From contig NZ_VMNW02000094.1 in the NCBI RefSeq assembly GCF_007713735.2, positions 1 to 32,804 of the forward strand: a DNA stretch of 32,804 bases, in the 5' to 3' direction. The notes under the pieces are model-generated. The model made no database searches, was not told the DNA's origin, and saw nothing but the letters and a program-made list of their open reading frames with translations. Positions 13,190 to 21,480 of the stretch are shown piece by piece. The DNA comes from Amycolatopsis acidicola (GTDB taxonomy: Bacteria; Actinomycetota; Actinomycetes; Mycobacteriales; Pseudonocardiaceae). Every line of letters begins with the position of its first letter. Position 1 is the stretch's first letter. The translations under genes and the position numbers were made by a program.

Positions 13190-13957
13190 ATGACTCTGCT
13201 CGCGGTAGAACGCATAAAGCTGTTCACCACCCGCTCACCGTGGTGGTGCGCCCTCGTCGCGCTCGTGCTGACCATCGGCTTCGCGGCGCTGATCGTCGGG
13301 AACTCCAACGAAATCGCGCCGGCCACGGTGGCCTCCACGCAGTTCGGCTACAGCTTCGGCATGGCCGTGATCATGGTGCTGGCCGCGTTGTCGGTCACCA
13401 CCGAGTACCGCTTCGGCACCATGCGCACCACGTTCCAGGCGATCCCGCACCGCGGCTCCGCGCTGATCGCGAAGACCACCGTCGTGGCGCTGCTGTCGCT
13501 GGTGATCGGAGAGATCTCCGCCTTCGGCTCACTCGGCGTCGGCATGCTGCTCAAGCCGAACGCCGACCTGGCGCTCAACAGCGGCGCGGACTGGATCAAC
13601 GTGGCGGGCGTCGGCGTGATCTACGCGCTGGCCGCGGTGATCGCGGTGTCGGTCGGCATCCTGCTCCGGCACAGCGCCGGCGCGATCGCGCTGCTGATGA
13701 TCTATTCGCTCGCGGTGGAGAGCCTGATCCAGCTGATCCCGACGATCGGCGAAAAGATCTACAAGTGGATGCCGTTCAACGTGGCGGACAAGTTCCTCAC
13801 CGGGAACGGCGCGTCGAACGCGGGCCGCGCCACCGGTGACGGCGCGCCGATGTCCACGGCGGTTCTCGGCCAGGGCTGGGCACTGCTCTACTTCGCCGCC
13901 TTCGCGGTCGTACTGCTGGCCATCGCGGTCACCGTCGCGAAGCGCCGGGACGCGTAA
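13190..13957 (+). CDS. ABC-2 type transporter permease
   Basis: This 255-residue integral membrane protein has about six hydrophobic segments: near residues 18-38, 57-77, 98-122, 143-165, 170-190 and 228-250. The pattern VTTEYRFGTMRTTFQAIPHR after segment 2 is the cytoplasmic coupling region typical of ABC-2 permeases such as those related to bacitracin or lantibiotic export. It forms the channel for the ATPase encoded immediately upstream. GGGGAGACGGA precedes the ATG. A strong terminator follows at 14023-14064, so the exporter is a two-gene operon. Confidence 0.9.
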   Translation: MTLLAVERIKLFTTRSPWWCALVALVLTIGFAALIVGNSNEIAPATVASTQFGYSFGMAVIMVLAALSVTTEYRFGTMRTTFQAIPHRGSALIAKTTVVALLSLVIGEISAFGSLGVGMLLKPNADLALNSGADWINVAGVGVIYALAAVIAVSVGILLRHSAGAIALLMIYSLAVESLIQLIPTIGEKIYKWMPFNVADKFLTGNGASNAGRATGDGAPMSTAVLGQGWALLYFAAFAVVLLAIAVTVAKRRDA

Positions 13958-14022
13958 AGACCACCACAGGGGAAATCCGGACTGAGCGCGGAATCGGGGC
14001 CGCGCTGGACCGGGCAGGGGAG

Positions 14023-14064
14023 ATGAGGCCCGGGCCACCGATCGGGGGGTGGCCCGGGCCTCAT
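14023..14064 (+). terminator. Strong intrinsic terminator of the ABC-2 operon
   Basis: A perfect 17-bp stem (14023-14039 with 14048-14064; outer arms ATGAGGCCCGGG… and …CCCGGGCCTCAT) encloses an 8-nt loop and is followed by CCTTTC. It lies 65 bp after the permease stop. Confidence 0.85.
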
Positions 14065-14244
14065 CCTTTCGTGGTTTCGCGCGCACCAAGAATTCGGTCC
14101 GATCGGTAAACCTCCGGTTCCCGTTAGCCGCTCCGAGTTAATAGCACGTAAAGACCCTGTGGTTGCCCTCACAGGGGGCAGACATCCGGCCGTTGACCAC
14201 GGAATATGGAATTACCACGTCAGGAAACTCCACGGAGGTGACCC
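14065..14244 (+). promoter_or_regulatory. Upstream region of hypothetical gene with inverted repeat
   Basis: This region contains CCCTGTG (14155-14161) / CACAGGG (14170-14176), a perfect 7-bp repeat with an 8-nt spacer, and a -35-like TTGACC (14194-14199) without a convincing -10 at 17 bp. The Shine-Dalgarno GGAGGTG (14234-14240) precedes a TTG start. The repeat could be an operator. Confidence 0.35.
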
Positions 14245-14814
14245 TTGACGGTGGAAACCGGCCGAGAAATCGTGCCCCCCGCTTCGCGCATCGCAGCGCA
14301 CCAACCCTTACTCGAACCGCTGGACGGGCTCGAGTGGTCACAGGCCATCGAGCTGCCTCGTGACGCCAGCCTGGCGACCAAGCCCGCCGAGATTCGCCGC
14401 GCGTGGATCCATCGCGCGCCGGAGGCCGAGGTGCTGAGCCTGTTCCGCGGGGTGACGGCGAACGGTGAGCCGGTTCCCTCGCCGTGGTGGCTGCGGGCGC
14501 TGTCCGAAGGCAGACTGGATTCGCGCGAATCCGGTTTCCGCGTGGAGGACCGGATCGCGCAGCTGCTGTCCCGGCGTCCCGGCTGGGAGTACGTGCCGTG
14601 GGCCGCCGACGGCGAGTCGGGGTACTGGGAGTTCATGCCGTCCGAACGCGGCCATTCCGGGCACAGCATCCCGACCACGATCCTCAACACCAGCAGACAC
14701 GACGGCTGGATCGACGTGCTGCCCGCGCACAGCTCCCGCACCCCCGAGCCGATCGCCGTCGCCGGGCTCGCCGGCCTGCGCGCGAGGCTGGGGGAGTTCG
14801 AGGCGGTGCGCTGA
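14245..14814 (+). CDS. Conserved-looking hypothetical protein, 189 aa
   Basis: I do not recognise a family. The 189-residue product is soluble, without signal peptide or membrane helix. It is rich in Trp, Arg and Glu, with distinctive aromatic segments (PWWLRALSEGR, RRPGWEYVPW, ESGYWEFMPSERG) and a His-rich HSGHSIPTT. Codon use is typical of the window, so it is a real gene. The start is a TTG at 14245, because GGAGG lies 6 nt upstream; the GTG at 14251 is too far from it. It is followed after 19 bp by trmB, which has its own leaderless -10, so the two need not be co-regulated. It could be an enzyme or regulatory protein; I assign no function. Confidence 0.7.
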   Translation: MTVETGREIVPPASRIAAHQPLLEPLDGLEWSQAIELPRDASLATKPAEIRRAWIHRAPEAEVLSLFRGVTANGEPVPSPWWLRALSEGRLDSRESGFRVEDRIAQLLSRRPGWEYVPWAADGESGYWEFMPSERGHSGHSIPTTILNTSRHDGWIDVLPAHSSRTPEPIAVAGLAGLRARLGEFEAVR

Positions 14815-14821
14815 AGCCAGC

Positions 14822-14834
14822 TAGTTTGAGCTGG
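14822..14834 (+). promoter_or_regulatory. Leaderless promoter -10 of trmB
   Basis: TAGTTT (14822-14827) ends 6 nt before the GTG at 14834, and no Shine-Dalgarno precedes that codon. It lies immediately after the stop of the hypothetical gene. Confidence 0.5.
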
Positions 14835-15529
14835 TGGAAAGCGAGCATCAACCACGGCTGCGCAGTGTCGTCAGCTACGTCCAGCGCGGCGGCCGGATGA
14901 CGGTCGGCCAGCAGCGCGCCTGGGAACACCACTGGCATCATCTCGGTCGCAAGGTCTCCGAACTGCACTCGGGGCCCGTCGACTTCGCCGAGTGGTTCGG
15001 CCGTTCGGCGCCCGTGTTGCTGGAAATCGGTTCCGGGATGGGGGAAACCACCGCGCAGCTCGCGGCGGCGGAGCCGGAGGTCAACTACGTCGCCGTCGAG
15101 GTGTACGAGGCCGGGCTCGGCCAGTTGATGCTGCGCGCGGAGAAGCTCGCATTGGAGAACCTCCGGCTGCTGCACGGCGACGCCGTGATCCTGCTGAGAG
15201 AGCACATCGCGCCCGGGTCACTGTCGGGCGTGCGGGTGTTCTTCCCTGACCCGTGGCCGAAGAAGCGCCACCACAAGCGCCGGCTGATCCAGCCGGAGTT
15301 CGTCAACCTCGTCGCGTCCCGGCTGGCGCCGGGCGGGATGCTGCACATGGCCACCGACTGGGCGAACTACGCCGAGCAGATGCTCGAGGTCTGCTCGGCG
15401 GAACCGTTGCTGCGCAACAGGTTTCCGGACTGGGCGCCGCGGCCGGGCTGGCGCCCGGTGACCAAGTTCGAGCGGCGCGCCGACGAGGAGGGCCGGGTCA
15501 GCCACGACCTGATCTTCGAGCGAGTGTGA
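14834..15529 (+). CDS. trmB: tRNA (guanine-N7-)-methyltransferase
   Basis: TrmB uses S-adenosylmethionine to methylate N7 of G46 in the variable loop of many tRNAs. The 231-residue protein has the SAM-binding EIGSGMGE (64-71), an acidic VAVEVYEAGL strand (about 87-96) and the family-specific FFPDPWPKKRHHKRR (136-150), whose Asp and basic residues handle the tRNA and the reaction. A PVTKFERR motif near the C-terminus is also typical. The N-terminal RSVVSYVQRGGRMT is the usual lead-in of actinobacterial TrmB. The GTG at 14834 agrees with the leaderless -10. It ends 33 bp before the marR gene, transcribed in the same direction. Confidence 0.96.
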   Translation: MESEHQPRLRSVVSYVQRGGRMTVGQQRAWEHHWHHLGRKVSELHSGPVDFAEWFGRSAPVLLEIGSGMGETTAQLAAAEPEVNYVAVEVYEAGLGQLMLRAEKLALENLRLLHGDAVILLREHIAPGSLSGVRVFFPDPWPKKRHHKRRLIQPEFVNLVASRLAPGGMLHMATDWANYAEQMLEVCSAEPLLRNRFPDWAPRPGWRPVTKFERRADEEGRVSHDLIFERV

Positions 15530-15562
15530 CTCAGGTAACACCGCCCCTGTAAGGTGGCGCCG

Positions 15563-16000
15563 GTGAGCGGTTCCCTGCCTGAAGCCCGCACCGCGTACCT
15601 GCTCAAGCAGCTCGAACTCGCGTTGCGGGCGAGGCTCGACGCGGCGGTGCGCCCGCACGGGCTGACAGTCGTGCAGTACACGGCGCTCACCGAACTGTCG
15701 CGTGATCCGGGGATTTCCGCCGCGGAGCTGGCGCGCCGCTCGTTCGTCAGCGCGCAGACGATGCAGGAGCTGATCGCCCGGCTGGAACAGCAGGGCCTCG
15801 TGCAGCGGGTGCCTGCCGAACACAACAAGCGGGTACTGGAAACCACGCTCACCGAACGCGGTGAGCGGACGCTGCACGCGTCGGACCACGAGGTGGACGA
15901 GATCGAGCAGGACATGCTCTCGGATTTCGACACCGAAGCGGTCGAAGCGCTCCGGCAGGCCCTGCGGTCCTGCACGAAGCGCGTCCGGAAAGGTGCTTAG
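15563..16000 (+). CDS. MarR-family transcriptional regulator
   Basis: This 145-residue winged-helix regulator has an N-terminal dimerisation helix and a DNA-binding region LTVVQYTALTELSRDPGISAAELARRSFVSAQTMQELIARLEQQGLV. The wing RVPAEHNKRVLETTLTERG carries the conserved N…R.….lT..G pattern. C-terminal helices close the dimer. MarR proteins respond to phenolic or other small ligands. A TAAGGT -10 (15550-15555) ends 7 nt before the GTG at 15563, so that start is preferred over GTG 15554. The gene is convergent with the ABC permease, separated by a strong terminator. Its target is unknown; the neighbouring exporter is possible but not shown. Confidence 0.88.
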   Translation: MSGSLPEARTAYLLKQLELALRARLDAAVRPHGLTVVQYTALTELSRDPGISAAELARRSFVSAQTMQELIARLEQQGLVQRVPAEHNKRVLETTLTERGERTLHASDHEVDEIEQDMLSDFDTEAVEALRQALRSCTKRVRKGA

Positions 16001-16004
16001 CGAG

Positions 16005-16046
16005 CCGGGGCGCCGTCCCTCCCCCTGACGAAGGACGGCGCCCCGG
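16005..16046. terminator. Bidirectional terminator, marR / ABC permease
   Basis: Perfect 14-bp arms CCGGGGCGCCGTCC (16005-16018) and GGACGGCGCCCCGG (16033-16046) enclose a 14-nt loop. It lies 4 bp after the marR stop and 5 bp from the permease stop, serving both. Confidence 0.8.
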
Positions 16047-16051
16047 TCCGG

Positions 16052-18268
16052 TTATTCGTCGGCCAGCGGTTCCGCCTGCACCCGCTTGAGCGCGGGTGTG
16101 CAGACCGACGCGGCGAGCACGGCCACCCCGAGGCCGAGCACCACCGGCGCCAGCAGCCAAGGCGTCAGCACCGCGGACACGTCCTTGCCGCGCTCCACCA
16201 TGGAGAACAATCCGAGCCCGGCTCCCATACCGATCGCGCCTGCCCCGATCGTCGCGGCGAGTGCGGGCAACGCGGCTTCCGCCCGCAGCGCCTTCGAAAG
16301 CACCCGCACCGGGGTGCCCGCCGCCATCAGCGCCCCGAACGTGCGGCGGCGGTCCATCACCGAGCCGGCGGTGGCGATCGCGGCGCTGCAGCCGGCGAGC
16401 ACCGCCGCCGCGACCACGCCGATGATCGTGACCCGGCGCAGGTCGGCGAGCTCGGTCTGCTGCGAGACGAGGTACTCGTCCCGGCTGTAGATGCTGTCCC
16501 CGCCCGCGGCGAGCGCGGTGCGGACGACCTCCGGGTCGGCGCCGTCGGTCGGGACCGCGATATCGACGCTCTCCGACTGCACCCCGGCCGGCAGCGCGCC
16601 CGGGTCGATGATCGCCTCGACGCTCGCGTCGGAGTCGTTGGGCGTCAGGGTCCCCGTCGGCGTGCCCGCGGGCAACGGGACCCCGGCCGAGGAGCCGTAG
16701 CCGTCGCTCACCGTGTACCCGTCGAGGTCGAACTCACCGTAGACGGCCGGTTTGTCCTTGCAGGACACCGAAATCCGCAACAACCGCTCGGCCTTCGCGC
16801 AGTCCACCACGAGCGCGCTCACCTTCGAACCGTTCACCGAGCTGAGCATCACTTGGCCGACCTCGGTCGCCTGGGTGTGCTGGCCCGTCTTCGCCAGCTG
16901 CGCGTCGATCCGGTCCACCGTCGCGCCGGCGCGTTCCGGCGTGCTCGTCACCGACAGCACCGAATCGCGGTACGTGCCGCCACCACCGGCCGTGCTCTCG
17001 AAACTCGGCATCAGCGTCAGCGCCATCGAGCCGACGAACACCGCGAGCACGACACCGGCGGATGCCCGGTAGGCGCCACGCGGATCGTCCAGCAGCCGCC
17101 GTCCGGCGAGCAGGCCCGAGGGTTTGCGCCAGCCACCGACGAAGAACCGGCCGACCGCGAAGGTCACCCACGGCCCGACCACGATCGCCGACGCGACCAG
17201 CAGGAACAAAGCCAGCAGTACGAATCCCGCGCTGGCGTGCTCACTGGAGACCGCCACGAAGAACACCCCGGCGGTGATCGGCAGCGCCAGCAATCGCCAC
17301 GCCTTCAACGGTTTCGGCGAGTGACCCGACACCGCGCCGACCGGGTTGCGCACGACGCGGCGCAGACCGAGCACCGCGGCCAGCAGGACGAGCACCGGCA
17401 TCGCCACGACCAGCGCGACGGTGACCCCCACCGGCATCGCGAAGTCGCTGTACAGCCAGGTTCCGCCGTCCCAGGGCACATTCGTGCACAACGCGGCCAA
17501 CAACGGTTTCACCGCCAGCCCGAGCAGCGCGCCGGCGACCGCGGCGACCCCCGTTTCCGCGGCCACGATCCCGGTCACCTGCCCCGGGGTCGCACCGGCC
17601 AGCCGCAACGCGGCGAGCCTGCGTTCCCGGCGGGCCGCCGTCAGCCGCGACGAGGAGGCGACGAGCACGAGGCTCGGCACCAGCAGCACCACCACGCCGA
17701 CCCCGGCCAGGATGCCGAGGAACGGATCGGCTTCGGCGTCGTTGGCTGGCGTGAACCCGGACGTCTCGTCGGCGTCGTAAGGCATGTCCTCCGGCGTGTG
17801 GCCGACCACCGCGACGAGCTGGTCCGGGTACTTCAGCGCATCCTCGGACAGGGTGCCGACGACCTTGCCCTGGAACCGGTCCGCCAGCCGGTCGGCCGGC
17901 AGCGCGTGCATGCGCTCGAACAGCGACGGCGAAACGAGCACCTCGCCGGGCGCGGGGAACTTCGGCATCCCCTTCGGCAGCGCGATCGTCGAAGCGTCCA
18001 CTGTGGACGCCAGATCGAGCCTGGTGATCTCGGTGCCGCCGGTGAAGTCGTCGCTCACGCTGCGCAGCATCGTCGTCGTCTCCCCGTGGGACGGCGACCT
18101 TTCCTGCCAGATCGAGCGTTCGGCGCGTGCCTGCGTCGCGTACGGGAGGCTGATCAGCAGCAGCACCAGTCCCGTCGCCACCGCCACGCCGAGCGCGGTC
18201 AGGATCGTCGAGGTTCGGGTCCGGCTGTCGACGCGCAGCACCCGGAACGCCAGCTGGACCGGGTTCAC
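16052..18268 (-). CDS. FtsX-like ABC transporter permease
   Basis: This 738-residue permease has a single N-terminal helix (about 20-42), an extracytoplasmic domain, and an FtsX-type membrane block (about 190-370, with four or five helices and the SRLTAARRERRLAALRLAGATPGQV coupling motif). A second helix near 405, a large external domain (~420-620) and a C-terminal FtsX block (about 635-735, with MDRRRTFGALMAAGTPVRVL) follow. This double-FtsX layout is that of MacB/BceB-like peptide or lipoprotein transporters, which use mechanotransmission rather than a simple channel. It works with the ATPase encoded just upstream, whose stop overlaps the GTG start by 4 bp (GTGA). Its likely substrate is an envelope-active compound; this is inferred from the adjacent two-component system. 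Confidence 0.9.
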   Translation of the reverse strand: MNPVQLAFRVLRVDSRTRTSTILTALGVAVATGLVLLLISLPYATQARAERSIWQERSPSHGETTTMLRSVSDDFTGGTEITRLDLASTVDASTIALPKGMPKFPAPGEVLVSPSLFERMHALPADRLADRFQGKVVGTLSEDALKYPDQLVAVVGHTPEDMPYDADETSGFTPANDAEADPFLGILAGVGVVVLLVPSLVLVASSSRLTAARRERRLAALRLAGATPGQVTGIVAAETGVAAVAGALLGLAVKPLLAALCTNVPWDGGTWLYSDFAMPVGVTVALVVAMPVLVLLAAVLGLRRVVRNPVGAVSGHSPKPLKAWRLLALPITAGVFFVAVSSEHASAGFVLLALFLLVASAIVVGPWVTFAVGRFFVGGWRKPSGLLAGRRLLDDPRGAYRASAGVVLAVFVGSMALTLMPSFESTAGGGGTYRDSVLSVTSTPERAGATVDRIDAQLAKTGQHTQATEVGQVMLSSVNGSKVSALVVDCAKAERLLRISVSCKDKPAVYGEFDLDGYTVSDGYGSSAGVPLPAGTPTGTLTPNDSDASVEAIIDPGALPAGVQSESVDIAVPTDGADPEVVRTALAAGGDSIYSRDEYLVSQQTELADLRRVTIIGVVAAAVLAGCSAAIATAGSVMDRRRTFGALMAAGTPVRVLSKALRAEAALPALAATIGAGAIGMGAGLGLFSMVERGKDVSAVLTPWLLAPVVLGLGVAVLAASVCTPALKRVQAEPLADE

Positions 18269-18960
18269 GGCACGGCCACCTTCGTCGCGATCTTGCCGTC
18301 GCGGATGACGATGGTGCGCGGCAGCGAGTCCGCCAGTTCCCGGTCGTGCGTCACGATCAGCACCGACGCCCCCGCGTCGGCGGCCGCGACCAGCAGCGCA
18401 TCCATGGTTTCCTTGCCGGTGCGGGTGTCCAGCGCGCCGGTCGGCTCGTCGGCGAAGATCACCTTCGGCCGGTGGGTGAGCGCACGCGCGATAGCGACCC
18501 GCTGCGCCTGCCCGCCGGAGAGCTCACCGGGACGGTTGCCCTCCTTGCCGTGCAGGCCGAGGCGGGTGAGCCACTCGCGGGCGGCGGCCAGCGCCTGTTT
18601 GCGCCCGGCGCCGCCGAGCAGCATCGGCAGCGCCACGTTCTCCTCCGCGGTCAGCTCCGCGACCAGCATCCCCTGCTGGAACACGAACCCGAACTCGGTG
18701 CGGCGCAGCTCGCTGCGCTTCTTCTCGGAGAACTGGTCGATTCGTTGTCCCGCAAGGTGAATCTCGCCTTCGTCGGCGCGCAGGATGCCGGCGAGCACAT
18801 GCAGCAGCGAGGTTTTCCCCGAGCCGGACGGGCCGACGATGGCGACGGCCTCTCCTGGCTGGATGTCGATGTCCACGCCGGCCAGCGCGTACTGCGTGCC
18901 GTACCGCTTCACCAGCCCCCGGCCGGACAGCAGTGCCCGGTTGTTCCACTGTGGATTCAT
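18265..18960 (-). CDS. ABC transporter ATP-binding protein (MacB/LolD/BceA type)
   Basis: This 231-residue ATPase has Walker A GPSGSGKT (43-50), Q-loop FVFQQGML, signature LSGGQAQRVAIARAL, Walker B VIFADEPTGALD and switch His in VTHDRELAD. That is the exact pattern of the MacB/LolD/BceA subfamily that pairs with FtsX-like permeases. I use the ATG at 18960; a GTG at 18975 is in frame, and neither has a Shine-Dalgarno. It is divergent from a histidine kinase gene, and the shared 109-bp intergenic region holds a 28-bp palindrome. Together with the downstream permease it forms a two-gene export operon. Confidence 0.93.
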   Translation of the reverse strand: MNPQWNNRALLSGRGLVKRYGTQYALAGVDIDIQPGEAVAIVGPSGSGKTSLLHVLAGILRADEGEIHLAGQRIDQFSEKKRSELRRTEFGFVFQQGMLVAELTAEENVALPMLLGGAGRKQALAAAREWLTRLGLHGKEGNRPGELSGGQAQRVAIARALTHRPKVIFADEPTGALDTRTGKETMDALLVAAADAGASVLIVTHDRELADSLPRTIVIRDGKIATKVAVP

Positions 18961-18990
18961 GCACAGCAGGTTCACAGCCGGCGCGCCCCG

Positions 18991-19018
18991 CCCGGATCGG
19001 CCGATCGGCCGATCCGGG
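18991..19018. promoter_or_regulatory. Perfect 28-bp palindrome between exporter and two-component genes
   Basis: The 28 bases are a perfect palindrome with no spacer, built from an 8-bp period (CCGATCGG-like units; half-arm CCCGGATCGGCCGA). It lies 30 bp from the ABC ATPase start and 52 bp from the kinase start, and so upstream of both. It is the obvious candidate operator for the response regulator or another dimeric regulator; a cruciform-prone DNA element is the alternative. Confidence 0.6.
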
Positions 19019-19057
19019 GTGGCCGGGCGGCCAAGGTGCGAGTGACCCCGGATCCTC

Positions 19058-19070
19058 TACCGTCACGGTG
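19058..19070 (+). promoter_or_regulatory. Leaderless promoter -10 of second sensor kinase
   Basis: TACCGT (19058-19063) ends 6 nt before the GTG at 19070, and no Shine-Dalgarno is present. The 28-bp palindrome ends 39 bp upstream of this -10, in the usual activator zone. Confidence 0.5.
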
Positions 19071-20767
19071 TGCCGTTCTCCGACCGTTTACGCCAGGCCT
19101 GGCGATGGCTGGGTCTCGAAGGCGTCGTGCTGCTCGCGGCACTGGCGGTCGACGTGCTCATCGTCTTCTCCGCGGCCTTCGACTACTTCGGCCCGCGTGG
19201 CCGGGATCTGTTGCTGCTGCCGGGAATCCTCGCGATGGCCGGCTGCGCGCTGTGGGCGCGGAAGCATCCGGCGCGTGCGCTGTTCGCCGGTGCCGCGGTG
19301 CTGGTGGCCTCCACCGCGCTGATCCGCTACACCGACGCCAGCGCGTATTCGACCCTGCTCACCGATCTGTCGTTGACCGAGACGGTGGCCGGGGTCGAGC
19401 TGGTCTACCTGAGCGTGCGGCGGCTGCGGCCGATGATCGCGTTCGCCGGGGTGAGCACGCTCGTGATCGCGGCGCTCATCGCCGCCACCAACCGGTCGCA
19501 CCACTCGCTGAGCTCCACCACCATGTCCGAAACGCTGGTGCTCGGGCTGGTTCTGCTGGTCGGCGCCGTCGCCGCGGGGGCGTGGCAGCGGCGCACGAAC
19601 AAACCACCGCGGACCGGGCCGGTCGCGGAGCTGCTGCGCGCGCAGTGGCCGTTGATCGGCGGGCTCTGCCTGCCGCTGTTCCTCGAACTGTACGGCGCGC
19701 TGGATCACGGCATCCGCGCGTTCCCGTTGCTGATCTGTTCCACGGCCGCCGCGATACTGGCGGTGCTGTCCACGCGGATCCCGCTGCTGGCCGGTTCGCT
19801 GATCTCGGTGGTGTTCCTGGTGTCCGGCGGCGCCACGCTGATCGCGCCGCGCGGGTACGACTTCTCGTTCGGGACGGTCCCGCTGACCCAGATCGCGGCC
19901 GGCATGGTCGTGGTCGTCTTCCTCATCCGGCAGGTGCAGGCGGCACAGGCCTGGCTCGTGATCGGGCTGATGTCGGTCACCGTCGGCATCACCACGGTCG
20001 CCGCGCACACCCGCGCCGGTGCCCCGGATCTGGGCTCGCTGTTCATCGGCGGGTTGCTGACGCTCGGCATTTCGGTGGCGGTCGGGCTGTTCTTCCGCGC
20101 CCGCGACTCCGAACGGACCCAGGCCGTGGAATCGGCCGTCAACCAGGCGCAGACCTCGGAGCGGATGGCGCTGGCACGCGAGCTGCACGACGTCGTGGCG
20201 CACCACGTCACGGGAATCGTGGTGCAGGCGCAGGCGGCGAAGATGATGGGCGAGAAGAATCCGGCGGTGGCGCTGGAAGCGCTGGGCCGGATCGAGGAAG
20301 CCGGCACCGAAGCGCTCGTCGCGATGCGGCGGCTGGTGCGGAGTATGCGCAGCAGCGCGGACAACACCGAGCACGCCACCACGGATCTCGACGCCGACCT
20401 CCGGCAGCTGGCCGGGTCCGCGGTCGGCGCGCCGGTGGTGCTGGACCTGTCGGTCACCCCGGACATCCCGCAGGAGGTCGCGCGCTCGGCGTTGCGGCTG
20501 GTGCAGGAATCGCTGACGAACGTCGGCAAGCACGCGCCCGCCGCGACCAGGATCGACGTGCTGGCCGAAGTGGCCGACGGGGAGCTGCACGTGCGGGTGG
20601 GCAACGACGGGCACGACCCGGCCGCGCGGCCTGCCGGGGGTTCCGGCGGCTACGGACTGGTCGGGATGCGTGAACGCGTCGAACTGCTGCATGGCAGGCT
20701 CTTCGCGGGGCCTGTCGACGACGGCTGGCTCGTCGAAGCTTGGTTACCACTGGAGGAATCTGAATGA
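19070..20767 (+). CDS. Large multi-pass NarL-type sensor histidine kinase
   Basis: At 565 residues this is much longer than the first kinase. Residues 15-345 contain about ten hydrophobic segments in two groups of five, separated near 175-195 by a polar loop, suggesting an internally duplicated membrane sensor. The HisKA_3 box ALARELHDVVAHHVTGI has phosphoacceptor H373. The ATPase domain has ESLTNVGKHA (about 480-489) and GSGGYGLVGMRER (524-536). Its ATGA overlap with the next gene (20764-20767) shows tight pairing with the response regulator. The divergent MacB/BceAB-like exporter suggests detection of membrane-active peptides or drugs, with the sensor possibly reading transporter state. That is an inference from arrangement. 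Confidence 0.93.
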   Translation: MPFSDRLRQAWRWLGLEGVVLLAALAVDVLIVFSAAFDYFGPRGRDLLLLPGILAMAGCALWARKHPARALFAGAAVLVASTALIRYTDASAYSTLLTDLSLTETVAGVELVYLSVRRLRPMIAFAGVSTLVIAALIAATNRSHHSLSSTTMSETLVLGLVLLVGAVAAGAWQRRTNKPPRTGPVAELLRAQWPLIGGLCLPLFLELYGALDHGIRAFPLLICSTAAAILAVLSTRIPLLAGSLISVVFLVSGGATLIAPRGYDFSFGTVPLTQIAAGMVVVVFLIRQVQAAQAWLVIGLMSVTVGITTVAAHTRAGAPDLGSLFIGGLLTLGISVAVGLFFRARDSERTQAVESAVNQAQTSERMALARELHDVVAHHVTGIVVQAQAAKMMGEKNPAVALEALGRIEEAGTEALVAMRRLVRSMRSSADNTEHATTDLDADLRQLAGSAVGAPVVLDLSVTPDIPQEVARSALRLVQESLTNVGKHAPAATRIDVLAEVADGELHVRVGNDGHDPAARPAGGSGGYGLVGMRERVELLHGRLFAGPVDDGWLVEAWLPLEESE

Positions 20768-21417
20768 TCCGCGTGCTCATCGCCGACGACCAGAGCATGG
20801 TGCGCACCGGATTCCGGATGATCCTCGACGCGCAGGAGGACATCGAGGTGGTCGCCGACGTGCCGGACGGCGTCGCCGCGGTGACGAAGGCCCGCGAGCT
20901 GCGCCCGGACGTGTGCCTGCTGGACATCCGCATGCCGGGCCTCGACGGGCTCGAGGTCACGAGGCAGCTGGCCGGGCCGGACGTCGCGGATCCGCTGAAG
21001 GTGGTCGTGGTGACGACGTTCGACCTCGACGAGTACGTGCACACGGCGTTGCGCAACGGCGCCAGCGGTTTCCTGCTCAAGGACGCGGGCCCGGCGCTGC
21101 TGGTCGAGGCGGTGCGGGCCGCGGAACGGGGTGACGCGCTGGTCTCGCCGCAGATCACCGTCCGGCTGCTCAAGCATTTCGACGGCGGCTCGGCGAAACG
21201 CGAGGTCGAGCAGCCGAAGGACCCGCTGACCGCACGCGAGCTGGACGTGGTGCGTGCCGCCGCGCGCGGCCTGACGAACACCGAGATCGGCAAGGAGCTG
21301 TTCCTGTCGCTGTCCACGGTGAAGACGCACCTGGCGTCCGTGCAGGGCAAGGTCGGGGCGCGCAACCGGGTCGAGATCGCGGCCTGGGCCTGGCGCTCCG
21401 GCTTGATGGACAGCTAG
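20764..21417 (+). CDS. NarL/LuxR-type response regulator
   Basis: This 217-residue partner of the upstream kinase has a receiver domain with D8/D9, phosphoacceptor D54 (CLLDIRMP), the Thr in VVTTFDLDEY and Lys in GFLLKDAG. A linker leads to a LuxR HTH (LTARELDVVRAAARGLTNTEI, LSLSTVKTHLASVQGKV). It is similar in layout to the regulator at 9017-9673 but has a distinct HTH recognition helix. It probably binds the 18991-19018 palindrome and controls the divergent exporter; this is inferred. The ATG overlaps the kinase stop. Confidence 0.95.
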   Translation: MIRVLIADDQSMVRTGFRMILDAQEDIEVVADVPDGVAAVTKARELRPDVCLLDIRMPGLDGLEVTRQLAGPDVADPLKVVVVTTFDLDEYVHTALRNGASGFLLKDAGPALLVEAVRAAERGDALVSPQITVRLLKHFDGGSAKREVEQPKDPLTARELDVVRAAARGLTNTEIGKELFLSLSTVKTHLASVQGKVGARNRVEIAAWAWRSGLMDS

Positions 21418-21480
21418 CCGCGCGCAGCGCGTCCGTTGAGGGCGGTGGTGGGCGAGGGGCTGGCCTCCTAAGATCGGCCA

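Noticed and set aside
14023..14064. Repeat element or transposon end
   Set aside because: The perfect stem is a single copy following an operon with a short T-rich tail, fitting an intrinsic terminator; no target-site duplication or transposase is present.
14065..14244. Possible tRNA or small RNA in the gap before the hypothetical gene
   Set aside because: No T-loop GGTTCRA-type element, acceptor stem or anticodon arm can be assembled; the region is better explained by promoter and operator repeats.
16853..18760. Plus-strand frame of 635 codons over the FtsX-like permease
   Set aside because: Shadow of the minus-strand permease and ATPase; the real proteins have complete ABC and FtsX signatures.
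18346..20673. Plus-strand frame of 775 codons overlapping the ABC ATPase and the second kinase
   Set aside because: Out of frame with the kinase and antisense to the ATPase; composition is Arg/Gly/Ala-rich without motifs.
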